Below the pieces are notes generated by a model. It was not told the DNA's origin and did no database searches. It worked only from the letters and a program-made list of their open reading frames with translations. From assembly GCF_015690345.1 (NCBI RefSeq), contig NZ_JADPUN010000054.1, positions 1-37,206 of the forward strand: 37,206 bases of DNA, read 5' to 3'. Positions 14,825-23,224 of the stretch are shown one piece after another. The stretch's first letter is position 1. The number at the start of each line of letters is the position of its first letter. The position numbers and the translations under genes were made by a program. This stretch comes from Plantactinospora alkalitolerans. GTDB taxonomy: Bacteria; Actinomycetota; Actinomycetes; Mycobacteriales; Micromonosporaceae.

Positions 14825-15655
14825 GTGCTGTACTTTTTCTTGAGCTACGCGCACGGGGAGCGCGACGACAGGGTGCGCGTACAGCAGTTCTTCAACGACC
14901 TGAGTACGGAGATCCGCGTACTGACCGGTGAGGACGGTGGTACGGCCGTCGGGTTCCATGACGACGGTGCGCTGCGCATCGGGGACGACTGGCCACGCGA
15001 ATTGTTCGAGGCGCTCTGTCGCGCCCAAACCATGATCGCATTGTTCTCTCCGCGCTACTTCCGCAGCGAATTCTGCGGAAAGGAATGGGCGGTGTTCAGC
15101 ACGAGGGTCCGCCGCTGGCAGCAGCACGGCGGGAGCCGCCAGGCCCGGCTCATTCCGATCTTCTGGGTACGGCGGACCCGGGTCCCCGACGTCCTCGGAC
15201 ACCTTCAGCACCGCGACGCACGGTTCGGTGACACATACGAGCGGGAGGACCTGCGCGAACTGCTCCGGGAGCACGCGCGGGGGCACAGCGGCGAGTACGA
15301 GCGGTTCGTCAGCGCGCTCGCCCTGATGATCACGGAGATCGTCGTCGAGGGCACTCCGATGCCCGAGTCCGATCCCCACTCGGAGTTCCAGTCCGATCTG
15401 CGGGCGGTGGGCAGCGCGTTCCACCCGTCGCCCGACCCCGCCCGACCGGCCGGGCCGGTCGAGCGGGCACCAGTGCCGGAGCCCTCGACGGTGATCGGGC
15501 CTCGCCGGCACGTCGACGTGCCGAAGGGGCCGCCCCCTCGGCCGATTCTCAGTCTCGAGGAGGACCCGGAGCGGCCGGGGCCGGGCGACCGGGCGGAGGA
15601 CGGCACGGGTACCGCGCCGTACAACACGAGAGGTGGTGGTCATGAGCGACGCTGA
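14825..15655 (+). CDS. Stand-alone TIR-like protein of the FxSxx locus (FxsC-like N-terminus only)
   Basis: A 276-residue protein whose first 150 residues match the TIR-like half of the two FxsC proteins: VLYFFLSYAHGERDDRVRVQ, IALFSPRYFRSEFCGKEWAV with the CxxE glutamate, and a canonical FLSYAH first strand. The FxsC C-terminal domain is missing. In its place is a proline-rich, charged tail that still contains RPIL (PPPRPILSLEEDPE), recalling the RPIL(E/Q)GP ends of the FxsC proteins. The start is GTG 14825, with GGGGAGG just upstream; the frame is open further up, but that part overlaps fxsC2 and has no good codon use. Its last 14 bases overlap the fxsT2 start, so the two proteins are likely made together. 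It may be a shortened FxsC duplicate or a distinct partner. Confidence 0.85.
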   Translation: MLYFFLSYAHGERDDRVRVQQFFNDLSTEIRVLTGEDGGTAVGFHDDGALRIGDDWPRELFEALCRAQTMIALFSPRYFRSEFCGKEWAVFSTRVRRWQQHGGSRQARLIPIFWVRRTRVPDVLGHLQHRDARFGDTYEREDLRELLREHARGHSGEYERFVSALALMITEIVVEGTPMPESDPHSEFQSDLRAVGSAFHPSPDPARPAGPVERAPVPEPSTVIGPRRHVDVPKGPPPRPILSLEEDPERPGPGDRAEDGTGTAPYNTRGGGHERR

Positions 15656-18600
15656 GGGCACCCGCGAGCGCGCCGGCAGGATCATCACGTTCTACTCGTA
15701 CAAGGGTGGCACCGGCCGCACCATGGCGCTGGCCAACGTCGCCTGGCTGCTCGCCAACAACGGTCATCGCGTACTCACCATCGACTGGGATCTCGAATCG
15801 CCCGGCCTGCACCGTTACTTCCACCCCTTCCTGGTGGACAAGGAACTGCGTGGTTCGCACGGCGTGATCGACCTGGTACGCGAGTACGCCAAGGCAGCCA
15901 CCCGGCCGGCCGAGGGCAGTTCGGAGGTGCTGAACCCCGACGAGGTGTCCAACCTGGCCCGGATCCAGCGCTACGCCAGTTCCCTGGAGTTCCCGTTCCC
16001 GGACGACGGCGGGATCGACCTGGTGCCCGCGGGCCGGCAGGGTCCCGAGTACTCGACCCGGGTCAGCACCTTCAACTGGGACGACTTCTACGACCGGCTC
16101 GGCGGGGCGGTCTTCCTCGACGCGCTCCGTGAAGACCTGCGCAGCCACTACGACTACGTGTTGATCGACAGCCGGACCGGGTTGAGCGACACCGCCGGCA
16201 TCTGCACCGTGCTGCTGCCGGACGTACTGGTCAACTGCTTCACGATGAGCACCCAGAGCATCCAGGGTGCGGTATCGGTGGCCCGGTCGATCCGCAACCT
16301 GCGACGCGGGCAGCCGATCCGGATCTTCCCGGTACCGACCCGGGTCGAGGACGGTGAGCAGACCAAGCTGGAACGCAGCCGTACGCACGCGCGGCAGTTG
16401 TTCGAGCCGTTCGTCCGGGCGTTGGACCGGCAGGACTCCGACAAGTACTGGGGTTCGGTGGAGATCCCCTACAAGGTCTACTACGCCTACGAGGAGATCC
16501 TGGCGGCGTTCGGTGACCGGCCCCGGCAGGAGGGGACGTTGCTGGCGGCGTACGAGCGGCTGACCGGGATAGTGGTCGGGTCGCCGGTCGAACTGCCGAT
16601 CACCATGCCGGAGACCCGGCGACTGCGGTGGCTGGCGGACTTCGAGCGGCGTGCCCCGCTGAGCCCGGGGGAGCTGGTGATCAGCTACGCCCCACGGGAC
16701 CGGATCTGGGCGGAGTGGGTGGCCGCCGAACTGTCCCGGGTCAGCCAGCAGAGCCGGCTGGTCGAGCAGCGTGTGTCGGTCGAGGAGGTCGACCGGGCCG
16801 ACCGGATTCTGGTGCTGCTGTCGGAGGAGTACGCGCGTTCCCGGGAGGCGGCCCGACTGTGGCGGCGCGGCCAGGAGCGCGATTACGACGGCCCGGGGCG
16901 GTTCCTCGTACCGATCAGGTTCGACACCACGCCCACGCCCGCGATGTTCGAGGAGCGGGACGTGGTCGAACTGCACGGGGTGTCGGGGACGCGCGCCCGG
17001 GAGGCGCTGCTGGCCGCCCTCGACCTGATGGACGTGTCGTCGTCCTCCGGGGCGGGTGAGGGTCAGACCTGGCCACGGTTCCCGGCCGCGCTGCCGCCGG
17101 TCTGGCGGGTACCGGCGCGGAACCCGGCGTTCACCGGCCGGGACGCGATCGTGGAGAAGCTGCGGAACCGGCTGCACCGGCATCCGACCGCCCAGCCCCT
17201 GGCCCTGCTCGGACTGGGCGGGGTCGGCAAGACCCAGATCGCCCTGGAGTACGCGCACCGGTTCGCCGCCTACTACGACATCGTCTGGTGGATCTCGGCG
17301 GACCAGCCGCAGATCGTCCGCGCCGAACTGGCCAAACTCGCCGGTCAGCTCAAGCTGGCCGGGTCGACCGTGAACGAGCAGGTCGAGGCCGTTCTCCAGG
17401 CGTTGCGCCAGGGCAGCCGCTTCCCCCGATGGTTGATCATTTTCGACAACCCGGAGGAGCCGGAGCAGATCCGGGACTTCCTGCCCGACGGTCCCGGCGA
17501 CGTGATCGTCACGACCCGCAACCAGAGCTGGACCCATGTCACCGAGTACCTCGAGATCGGGGTCTTCGAGCGGGCCGAGAGCGTCGAGCTGATCTCCCGT
17601 CGGGTGCGGGCGCTGCTGCCGAGCGACGCCGAGGCCGTCGCCGAGCGGCTGGGCGACCTGCCGCTGGTGGTGGAGCAGGCGGCGGCCTGGCTGGCCACCA
17701 CCGCGATGCCGGTGCGGAGCTACCTGCACCTGCTGGACACCCGGCTGCCCGAGATGCTGGCGGAGAGGCCGCCACAGGGCTATCCGCACTCGGCCGCGGT
17801 GACCTGGAGCCTGTCGATGGAACGGCTCCGGGAGAGCCGTCCCGCCGCCGCCCGGCTGCTGGAACTCTTTTCGTTCTTCTCGCCGGAACCGATTCCGACC
17901 TGGCTGCTGTCGACGCCCCGGATGGTCGAGGAACTCGCGAAGGTCGACCGCGCGATGCGGGACCCGCTACTGCACGGTGCGTTGATCCAGGATATCGGAC
18001 GGTACGCGCTCGCCCGGGTGGATCCGGCAATCAACGCGATTCGGGTTCATCGGCTGGTACAAACGGTGATCAGGGACGCGATGAGCGTCGAGGCGAGGGC
18101 GGAGAGCCGGGTGCAGGTCCAGGAGATCCTCGCGGCCACGTCGGCGGCGAGGCAGGGCGGAGTGGACGACCGGGAGAACTGGTCGACCTACGAGGAACTG
18201 CGCCCGCACCTCGAACCGTCCGGCGCGCTGGAGTCCCGGGACGACGCCATCCGGCAACTGGTCCTCGACATGGTGCGGTACCTCCGCCTGCGTGGTGACC
18301 TGGCCGGCAGCGAGGAGCTGGCCGAAGCCGCCCTGAAGCAGTGGTCCACGATGTTGGACGCGGAGGACGCCCTGGCCCTGCGGCTGTGGGTCCAGCTCGC
18401 CAACACGCTGCGGGACGCCGGTCGCTCTCGCGAATCCCTCGCGATCAGCGAAGAGATGCTGCCCCGGCTGACAGAAATGCTGGGGGCGGACCACTTCTAC
18501 ACCCTCGAAGCGGCCGGCGGGCTCGCCGCGGACCTCCTGCTCTTCGGGCGCTATCGGGAAGCGGCGGCGCTGACCCGGCAGAACTGGGTGAGGTGGCGAA

Positions 18601-19568
18601 GCGCCTACGGCGACGACCATTCCCGGACGCTGATGGCGGCGAACAACGCCGCGGTGGCCGAACGGGCCAACGGAAACTACCGCGAGGCCGCGCAGATCGA
18701 CACGGACACCCTGCGCCGCCGACGCAAGGTGCTGGGCGAACGGGACTACTGGACGCTGCACTCTGCCGTAGCCCTCGGCCGTGACATGCGCGGGCAGGGC
18801 GATCTCGGGACATCCCAGGAACTGCTGGCGGATGCCCTGCGGGACTGCCAGGCCGAGTTCGGCGACGACAACCGGCTCAGCCTCTGGGCGGCCAAGAGCC
18901 TGGCGGTCACGCTCCGCCGGATGGGCCGACCCCGGGAGGCCGTCGCGCTCCTCGACGACACCCTCCGTCGGTCGCAGAAGGAACTCGGGGAACGGCATCC
19001 AGCGACCATCCAGTGCCTGCTGGAGTCCGCCTGCCTGCACTCCGCGCTCGGTGACCAGGCAGTGGCTCGGGCCCAGGTGGAGGACGCGTTGGCGTACTTC
19101 CGCGAGGAGTCCGGTGCCGACAACCCGCTCACGCTGGGCGCCGCGAACGATCTCGGCATGATCCTGCTCCGGGCCGGTGACGCCGAGGCCGCGTTGCCGA
19201 TCCTCGAGGAGACCGCCGAGCAGTTCGCCGACGCCCTCGGCGACGACCACCCGTTCACGCTGGCCTGCCGGCTCAACCTGGCGAACGCCCGGCACGCCAC
19301 AGGCAGCCAGGCCGACGCCCGGCGCCTCGACGAGCGTACCCAGGGCAAGCTGGTGGAGCGGCTCGGCCGGAAACACCCCACCACGATCGCGGCGACCGCC
19401 AACCTGGCGATCAGTCTCCGGGACACCGGCGCGCTGCACGACGCCCGGCAACAGACTCAGAAGGCGCTCGAGTTGTCCCGGCAGGTCCTCGGCGACGAAC
19501 ATCCCAACACGATCGCGATCCGCGACAGCCGGCGCATCAACGTCGACACCGAACTGGAGCCGCTGTAG
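15642..19568 (+). CDS. FxsT copy 2: ParA-like, TIR-like, NB-ARC and TPR fusion protein of the FxSxx-COOH system
   Basis: A 1308-residue homologue of FxsT copy 1 with the same four parts: ParA-like domain with KGGTGRT at residues 21-27 and DWDLESPGLHRYFHPF; TIR-like domain from about residue 345 (LVISYAPRDRIWAEWVAAEL); NB-ARC NTPase with P-loop GLGGVGKTQ near residue 525, Walker B LIIFDNPEEPEQ and LGDLPLVVEQAAAWL; and C-terminal TPRs carrying the LG(D/E)xHPxT motif (for example LGDDHPFTL, LGRKHPTT, LGDEHPNT). ATG 15642 follows GAGAGGTGG and overlaps the TIR gene end. The P-loop here is canonical (GKT), whereas copy 1 has GKS. Role unknown; by family it belongs with FxsA/FxsB, and by architecture it resembles signal-sensing STAND NTPases. 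It converges on the HExxH gene across 49 bases. Confidence 0.9.
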   Translation: MSDAEGTRERAGRIITFYSYKGGTGRTMALANVAWLLANNGHRVLTIDWDLESPGLHRYFHPFLVDKELRGSHGVIDLVREYAKAATRPAEGSSEVLNPDEVSNLARIQRYASSLEFPFPDDGGIDLVPAGRQGPEYSTRVSTFNWDDFYDRLGGAVFLDALREDLRSHYDYVLIDSRTGLSDTAGICTVLLPDVLVNCFTMSTQSIQGAVSVARSIRNLRRGQPIRIFPVPTRVEDGEQTKLERSRTHARQLFEPFVRALDRQDSDKYWGSVEIPYKVYYAYEEILAAFGDRPRQEGTLLAAYERLTGIVVGSPVELPITMPETRRLRWLADFERRAPLSPGELVISYAPRDRIWAEWVAAELSRVSQQSRLVEQRVSVEEVDRADRILVLLSEEYARSREAARLWRRGQERDYDGPGRFLVPIRFDTTPTPAMFEERDVVELHGVSGTRAREALLAALDLMDVSSSSGAGEGQTWPRFPAALPPVWRVPARNPAFTGRDAIVEKLRNRLHRHPTAQPLALLGLGGVGKTQIALEYAHRFAAYYDIVWWISADQPQIVRAELAKLAGQLKLAGSTVNEQVEAVLQALRQGSRFPRWLIIFDNPEEPEQIRDFLPDGPGDVIVTTRNQSWTHVTEYLEIGVFERAESVELISRRVRALLPSDAEAVAERLGDLPLVVEQAAAWLATTAMPVRSYLHLLDTRLPEMLAERPPQGYPHSAAVTWSLSMERLRESRPAAARLLELFSFFSPEPIPTWLLSTPRMVEELAKVDRAMRDPLLHGALIQDIGRYALARVDPAINAIRVHRLVQTVIRDAMSVEARAESRVQVQEILAATSAARQGGVDDRENWSTYEELRPHLEPSGALESRDDAIRQLVLDMVRYLRLRGDLAGSEELAEAALKQWSTMLDAEDALALRLWVQLANTLRDAGRSRESLAISEEMLPRLTEMLGADHFYTLEAAGGLAADLLLFGRYREAAALTRQNWVRWRSAYGDDHSRTLMAANNAAVAERANGNYREAAQIDTDTLRRRRKVLGERDYWTLHSAVALGRDMRGQGDLGTSQELLADALRDCQAEFGDDNRLSLWAAKSLAVTLRRMGRPREAVALLDDTLRRSQKELGERHPATIQCLLESACLHSALGDQAVARAQVEDALAYFREESGADNPLTLGAANDLGMILLRAGDAEAALPILEETAEQFADALGDDHPFTLACRLNLANARHATGSQADARRLDERTQGKLVERLGRKHPTTIAATANLAISLRDTGALHDARQQTQKALELSRQVLGDEHPNTIAIRDSRRINVDTELEPL

Positions 19569-19617
19569 GGCCGCAGCGGAGTCCGTGACCGCCGCCTCGA
19601 TGTCCGTCTCCGTGCGA

Positions 19618-21480
19618 CTAGGGCAGTGCCGTGGTCAGCCACTCCGCCACCTGCGCCGGTGGCACCCGACCGCCGGCGGCGACGTACAACCTGTTGACCA
19701 GTCCGGGTTGGTCGATCAGGGCTCTGGACACGAGGGTCGGGCGGGTCGTCGCGCGAACCGTCGCGACCACGAGTCGGACCCAACCGTCGAGATCGTCAGG
19801 GCGGATCTCTTTGGTGTACGCCCGGACGGCGTCGTCGTACCGCCCGGCAAGAAAGGCGGCGTCCCCGTGGCGCGGTGCGTACCCGGCGTCCTGCGCGGGG
19901 GCCACCCGCATGCTCGACCGGATCAGGCTCGCCAGGGCCGGTTCGGAGGTGGTTGGCGTCCCGAAGAGGGACTTCCGGGACGCCACCGAGACGATCGGTT
20001 CGGCCGAATCGGCCCACCAGGCCGGTATGGGCGCCGCCGCCAACCGGGCGAGAGCCGACGAGTCGGGTGTCGCGTTCAGCAGGCGCCATCGCACGGCGTA
20101 CCCGAGCGCGGCGTCGGCGGCGGCCCGGTCGATCTCCGGCGGCAACGGCTCCCCGGCCCAGGCCTCCAACCGGTCCCGCAACGGCCCGACGAACCGCGTG
20201 CCGAGCTTGGTCAGCTCGCCCCTGTCCAGGAGGTCGCGGACCGCGAGGAGCGTGAGCCGGCGCCAGAGGGCGAATTCGAAGTGCGCGTTCCGAGCGGCCG
20301 CCGGATCCGCCATCCGCAGACGTCGCCGTCGCCAGAAGTCGCAGACGCCAAGATGGGCGTAGACGCCGTGGAGGGCGGCGGAGACCGGACGAGGATCGGG
20401 GCGCCACGGAGCGATGTACCGGGCGGCACCGTCCGACTCGTACAGGTCGTACAGGTCGAGGATCGCCACGAGCTTCATGTGCTGGAACTCGTGGATCAGG
20501 GACAGGGCCAGGGCCTCCGGCGTGGAGTCCGTCGACACCGCCAGTGACCCGTACGCGTGGAACGACGTGGCACCCCGGCTCCTACCGCCATCCGATGGCG
20601 CGAGCGGCATGAGGGAGACGAGCGCCGGGCACATTCCCTGCACATAGTCGGAGTGGTCCGCGCCCAGGACGGACCATGCCTCACGGCACAGGCGGTCGAA
20701 GCGGAGGGCGGCCGGGCCGTCCAGCCGTGGCGCCGGAGGCCACTCGTGGCAGTTCCGGTACGGATCGAGGTCCTCGATCCGTACCACGTGGCGGCGTCGA
20801 GGATCGTCGACCCGGATCCGCCGGACCGGAAGCCAGTGCTCCGACTCGCGTCCGAACGGTCTCGACACCACGACGGTGTTCCGCTCGCCGACGAAGGTCA
20901 GCGCCGACCCCGCGCCGACCACGCGAACCCGATGGCCGGCCAGCCCCACCACCGCGCCGAGGGTGGGAAGGACCACCGCGCCGTCCTGGACCGGCAGCGT
21001 GACGTCGAAGGGCAGCCCGGCGGTTGCCCCGGCCACGGCCGCGAGCGCGGTCAGGTACCAGAGATCATCCTCGATTCCCGGCGGCCTGGGCCGATCGGCC
21101 TCGTCGGCTGGAACCAGTTGACGCAGACAGGAATTGGCCCAGTTGTCGAGGTACGGATGAGCCAGCACCGAGTGGACGGACTCTGGCCGGATCGCCTCGG
21201 CCTCGCCGAGCAACTGCGTCGCCTCGGCCACGAGGAAGGCGACGTCGTCGCCCAGCTCCGCCGCCTTCCGTACCACCGTACGTAATTGCAGTGCCCGCTT
21301 GGAGCGCTGACTGGCGGAGAGGATGTCAATGGCGTACCGGTCGCCATCGCCCCGCGCCAGTGCGGCGAACTGCTCGGTGGTCAGCCGATGACGCTGAACC
21401 GGCTCGTCCCGCCCATGCCTCTTCTGCGACGTCGTTGGCGCTGCTCGCGTGGATCCCGAGGAGACTTCCCGGCTTTCCAT
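19618..21480 (-). CDS. HExxH-motif putative peptide-modifying enzyme (aKG-HExxH-type peptide beta-hydroxylase family)
   Basis: A 620-residue protein with the key motif HEFQHMKL at residues 330-337, preceded by DSTPEALALSLI and followed by a helical C-terminal half. Its N-terminal part starts HRLTTEQFAALARGDGD, common in this family. Such proteins occur beside or fused to FxsB enzymes. Related HExxH enzymes are described as iron and 2-oxoglutarate dependent peptide beta-hydroxylases, not proteases. The expected substrate is the FxsA peptide, perhaps at the ring residues. ATG 21480 has GAAGGTGG upstream, inside the 23-base gap after the AAC(3)-family gene, so both are likely cotranscribed. That it acts on this FxsA is inferred from position; it lies 13 kb from fxsA but within the same block of fxs genes. 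Confidence 0.85.
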   Translation of the reverse strand: MESREVSSGSTRAAPTTSQKRHGRDEPVQRHRLTTEQFAALARGDGDRYAIDILSASQRSKRALQLRTVVRKAAELGDDVAFLVAEATQLLGEAEAIRPESVHSVLAHPYLDNWANSCLRQLVPADEADRPRPPGIEDDLWYLTALAAVAGATAGLPFDVTLPVQDGAVVLPTLGAVVGLAGHRVRVVGAGSALTFVGERNTVVVSRPFGRESEHWLPVRRIRVDDPRRRHVVRIEDLDPYRNCHEWPPAPRLDGPAALRFDRLCREAWSVLGADHSDYVQGMCPALVSLMPLAPSDGGRSRGATSFHAYGSLAVSTDSTPEALALSLIHEFQHMKLVAILDLYDLYESDGAARYIAPWRPDPRPVSAALHGVYAHLGVCDFWRRRRLRMADPAAARNAHFEFALWRRLTLLAVRDLLDRGELTKLGTRFVGPLRDRLEAWAGEPLPPEIDRAAADAALGYAVRWRLLNATPDSSALARLAAAPIPAWWADSAEPIVSVASRKSLFGTPTTSEPALASLIRSSMRVAPAQDAGYAPRHGDAAFLAGRYDDAVRAYTKEIRPDDLDGWVRLVVATVRATTRPTLVSRALIDQPGLVNRLYVAAGGRVPPAQVAEWLTTALP

Positions 21481-21503
21481 GTGCCACCTTCGGCGCGCCG
21501 CCG

Positions 21504-22325
21504 TCAGTCGGGGGACACGCGTTGCTCCGACGCCTGGCGATGGCGGGGCAGCCAGGTGGTCGCGAAGGTCACCGCCGAGGTGACCGGCAACAGCCGGGCC
21601 GTCCCGGCACCCACATTACCGATCCGCACGACATTCGCCGAAATCGATTCAAGAGCTTTTCCCAGCTCCGCGAAATCACGGTCGTCCAGGGCGGCCGCCT
21701 GATACGTCGTCCACCGCCGTCCCTCCGGCGTCGCCACCACGCACCGGTTCGGGCGCCGACCCAACCCGGGCAGCCGGTACTCCGCCAGATGGAACGCGGT
21801 GCACCTGTCGTACCCGACGCCGAGCAGCAACGTGTCGCCCCCGGCCGCCTCGACCGCTGCCAACGGCGACTCCGGGCCGAGTTCCGAGGTGATCGGGTGC
21901 CGGACGGTCAGTTCCCGGGCCCGTGGACCCACCGCGGCGAACGAGGTCTGCGGATGGCCACTGCGGAAGGCGCCGGGCCAGGTCCGGACCGTCTCGGCGA
22001 TCAGTCCCAGCTCGCGGCAGGGGGTGACGGCCGGATCGAACGCCGGTAGCTCGGCGCGGATCGCCGGCCACCACGCCTCCGGCACCCGGAGATGGGACCA
22101 CCGGGACGGGTCGCGGTTCTCCCTGGTGAACGCCGGTACGACAAGCGTCCCGTCGTCGCCCAGCACGTCCAGCAGCGCCCGGACCACCGTCGGGGCGCCG
22201 CCGCACACCCAGCCGAGGGATCGGAGCGAGGCGTGCACCAGGAGGGTGGAGCCGGGGCGTACCCCCAAGTTCCGGAGGTCCCGGACGAGGCTGCTCCGGG
22301 TCTGTGGCACCGTCTCGGCGGTCAT
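21504..22325 (-). CDS. AAC(3)-family N-acyltransferase
   Basis: A 273-residue protein of the antibiotic N-acetyltransferase fold: LVRDLRNLGVRPGSTLLVHA near the N-terminus, GDDGTLVVPAFT, RSGHPQTSFAAVGPRA with the conserved Ser-His-Pro, LGPESPLAAVEAAGGDTLLLGVG and FHLAEYRL. Members use acetyl-CoA to acylate amines, classically aminoglycosides. Its close coupling to the HExxH gene, and the absence of any aminoglycoside biosynthesis gene, suggest a tailoring role in the RiPP locus rather than drug resistance; this is inference. ATG 22325 is the only good start. It lies 32 bases after the truncated aldehyde dehydrogenase gene, so transcription could run in from the deoC operon. Confidence 0.87.
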   Translation of the reverse strand: MTAETVPQTRSSLVRDLRNLGVRPGSTLLVHASLRSLGWVCGGAPTVVRALLDVLGDDGTLVVPAFTRENRDPSRWSHLRVPEAWWPAIRAELPAFDPAVTPCRELGLIAETVRTWPGAFRSGHPQTSFAAVGPRARELTVRHPITSELGPESPLAAVEAAGGDTLLLGVGYDRCTAFHLAEYRLPGLGRRPNRCVVATPEGRRWTTYQAAALDDRDFAELGKALESISANVVRIGNVGAGTARLLPVTSAVTFATTWLPRHRQASEQRVSPD

Positions 22326-22357
22326 GCGAACGGAGTGTGCCAGAGGGACCTCCGTCG

Positions 22358-23224
22358 TCAGACGCCCTTCGGGTGCCAGACCGTCTTGGTCTCCAGGAAG
22401 GCGGTCATCCGGCCGATGCCGGGATCGGCGGCCCAGTCGACCGGTTCGGCCGGCGGCCGGAGTACCCGCTTGAGGTTCCCGGCCGCGGCCCGCTCCAGTT
22501 CGGTGCCGAACCCGGGGTCGGTGACGCCGGTCAGGTCGAGCGCGTTCACGTCCATGTGTCCGGCCAGCCACGACCCGGTCTCGGTCGGTCGGCCGGTCAA
22601 TAGGTTGACCACGCCGCCGGGCAGGTCCGAGGTGGCGAGCACCTCGGACAGGGTGATCGCCGGCAGCGGGCTGGTGTCGGCGACCAGCACCACCACGGTG
22701 TTGCCGGTGACGATCGCCGGTGCCACGACGCTGACCAGCCCGAGCAGCGCCGGCTCGGCCGGGGCGAGCACCCCGACCACACCGGTCGGCTCCGGCGCGG
22801 ACAGGTTGAAGTAGGGGCCAGCGACCGGGTTGGCGTTGCCGTACACCTGGGTGATCTTGTCGGACCAGCCGGCGTACCAGACCCAGCGGTCGATCGCGTC
22901 GTCCACCTCGGCGGCGGGTACGCCGAGCCCGACGAACTGGTCCCGCCGCCCCTCCAGCATCTCCGCGACCCGGTAGAGGACCTGACCCCGGTTGTACGCG
23001 GTCGTGCCCGACCATCCCTTCACGGCCGCCCGCGCCGCCAGTACCGCGTCCCGGACGTCCTTGCGAGAGGCGAGCGCCACGTTCGAGTTCTGCACCGGAT
23101 ACGACCGTCCCGACTCGCTGCGCGGGAACTTCCCGCCGATGAAGAGCTTGTACGTCTTCCGCACGTCGACCCGCTCCGGCCGACCACCACCGCCGCCGTC
23201 AACCATGCCGCCACCGTCAGACAT
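22358..23224 (-). CDS. Truncated aldehyde dehydrogenase-like protein without catalytic cysteine
   Basis: A 288-residue protein that resembles only the N-terminal coenzyme-binding part of aldehyde dehydrogenases: YKLFIGGKFPRSESGRSYPV, WYAGWSDKITQVYGNANPVA, LLGLVSVVAPAIVTGNTVVV, DLPGGVVNLLTG. It has no Cys at the active-site place and lacks the catalytic and oligomerisation domain ending. The gene is intact, not frame-shifted, and overlaps the full-length dehydrogenase by eight bases (ATGTCTGA), so the short form seems to be kept on purpose. The N-terminus is Gly-rich. A likely role is a structural or regulatory partner of the full-length enzyme, as in two-domain ALDH16-like arrangements; this is inferred. 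Confidence 0.82.
   Translation of the reverse strand: MSDGGGMVDGGGGGRPERVDVRKTYKLFIGGKFPRSESGRSYPVQNSNVALASRKDVRDAVLAARAAVKGWSGTTAYNRGQVLYRVAEMLEGRRDQFVGLGVPAAEVDDAIDRWVWYAGWSDKITQVYGNANPVAGPYFNLSAPEPTGVVGVLAPAEPALLGLVSVVAPAIVTGNTVVVLVADTSPLPAITLSEVLATSDLPGGVVNLLTGRPTETGSWLAGHMDVNALDLTGVTDPGFGTELERAAAGNLKRVLRPPAEPVDWAADPGIGRMTAFLETKTVWHPKGV

Noticed and set aside
15549-17789. A 746-codon minus-strand frame opposite FxsT copy 2
   Set aside because: Same shadow effect; no domain signal, while the plus strand has the ParA, TIR and NB-ARC motifs.
21504-22325. AAC(3)-family gene as a plain aminoglycoside resistance determinant
   Set aside because: No mobile element, aminoglycoside pathway or other resistance gene is nearby, and it is tightly coupled to the HExxH gene. 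Resistance cannot be excluded, only not supported.
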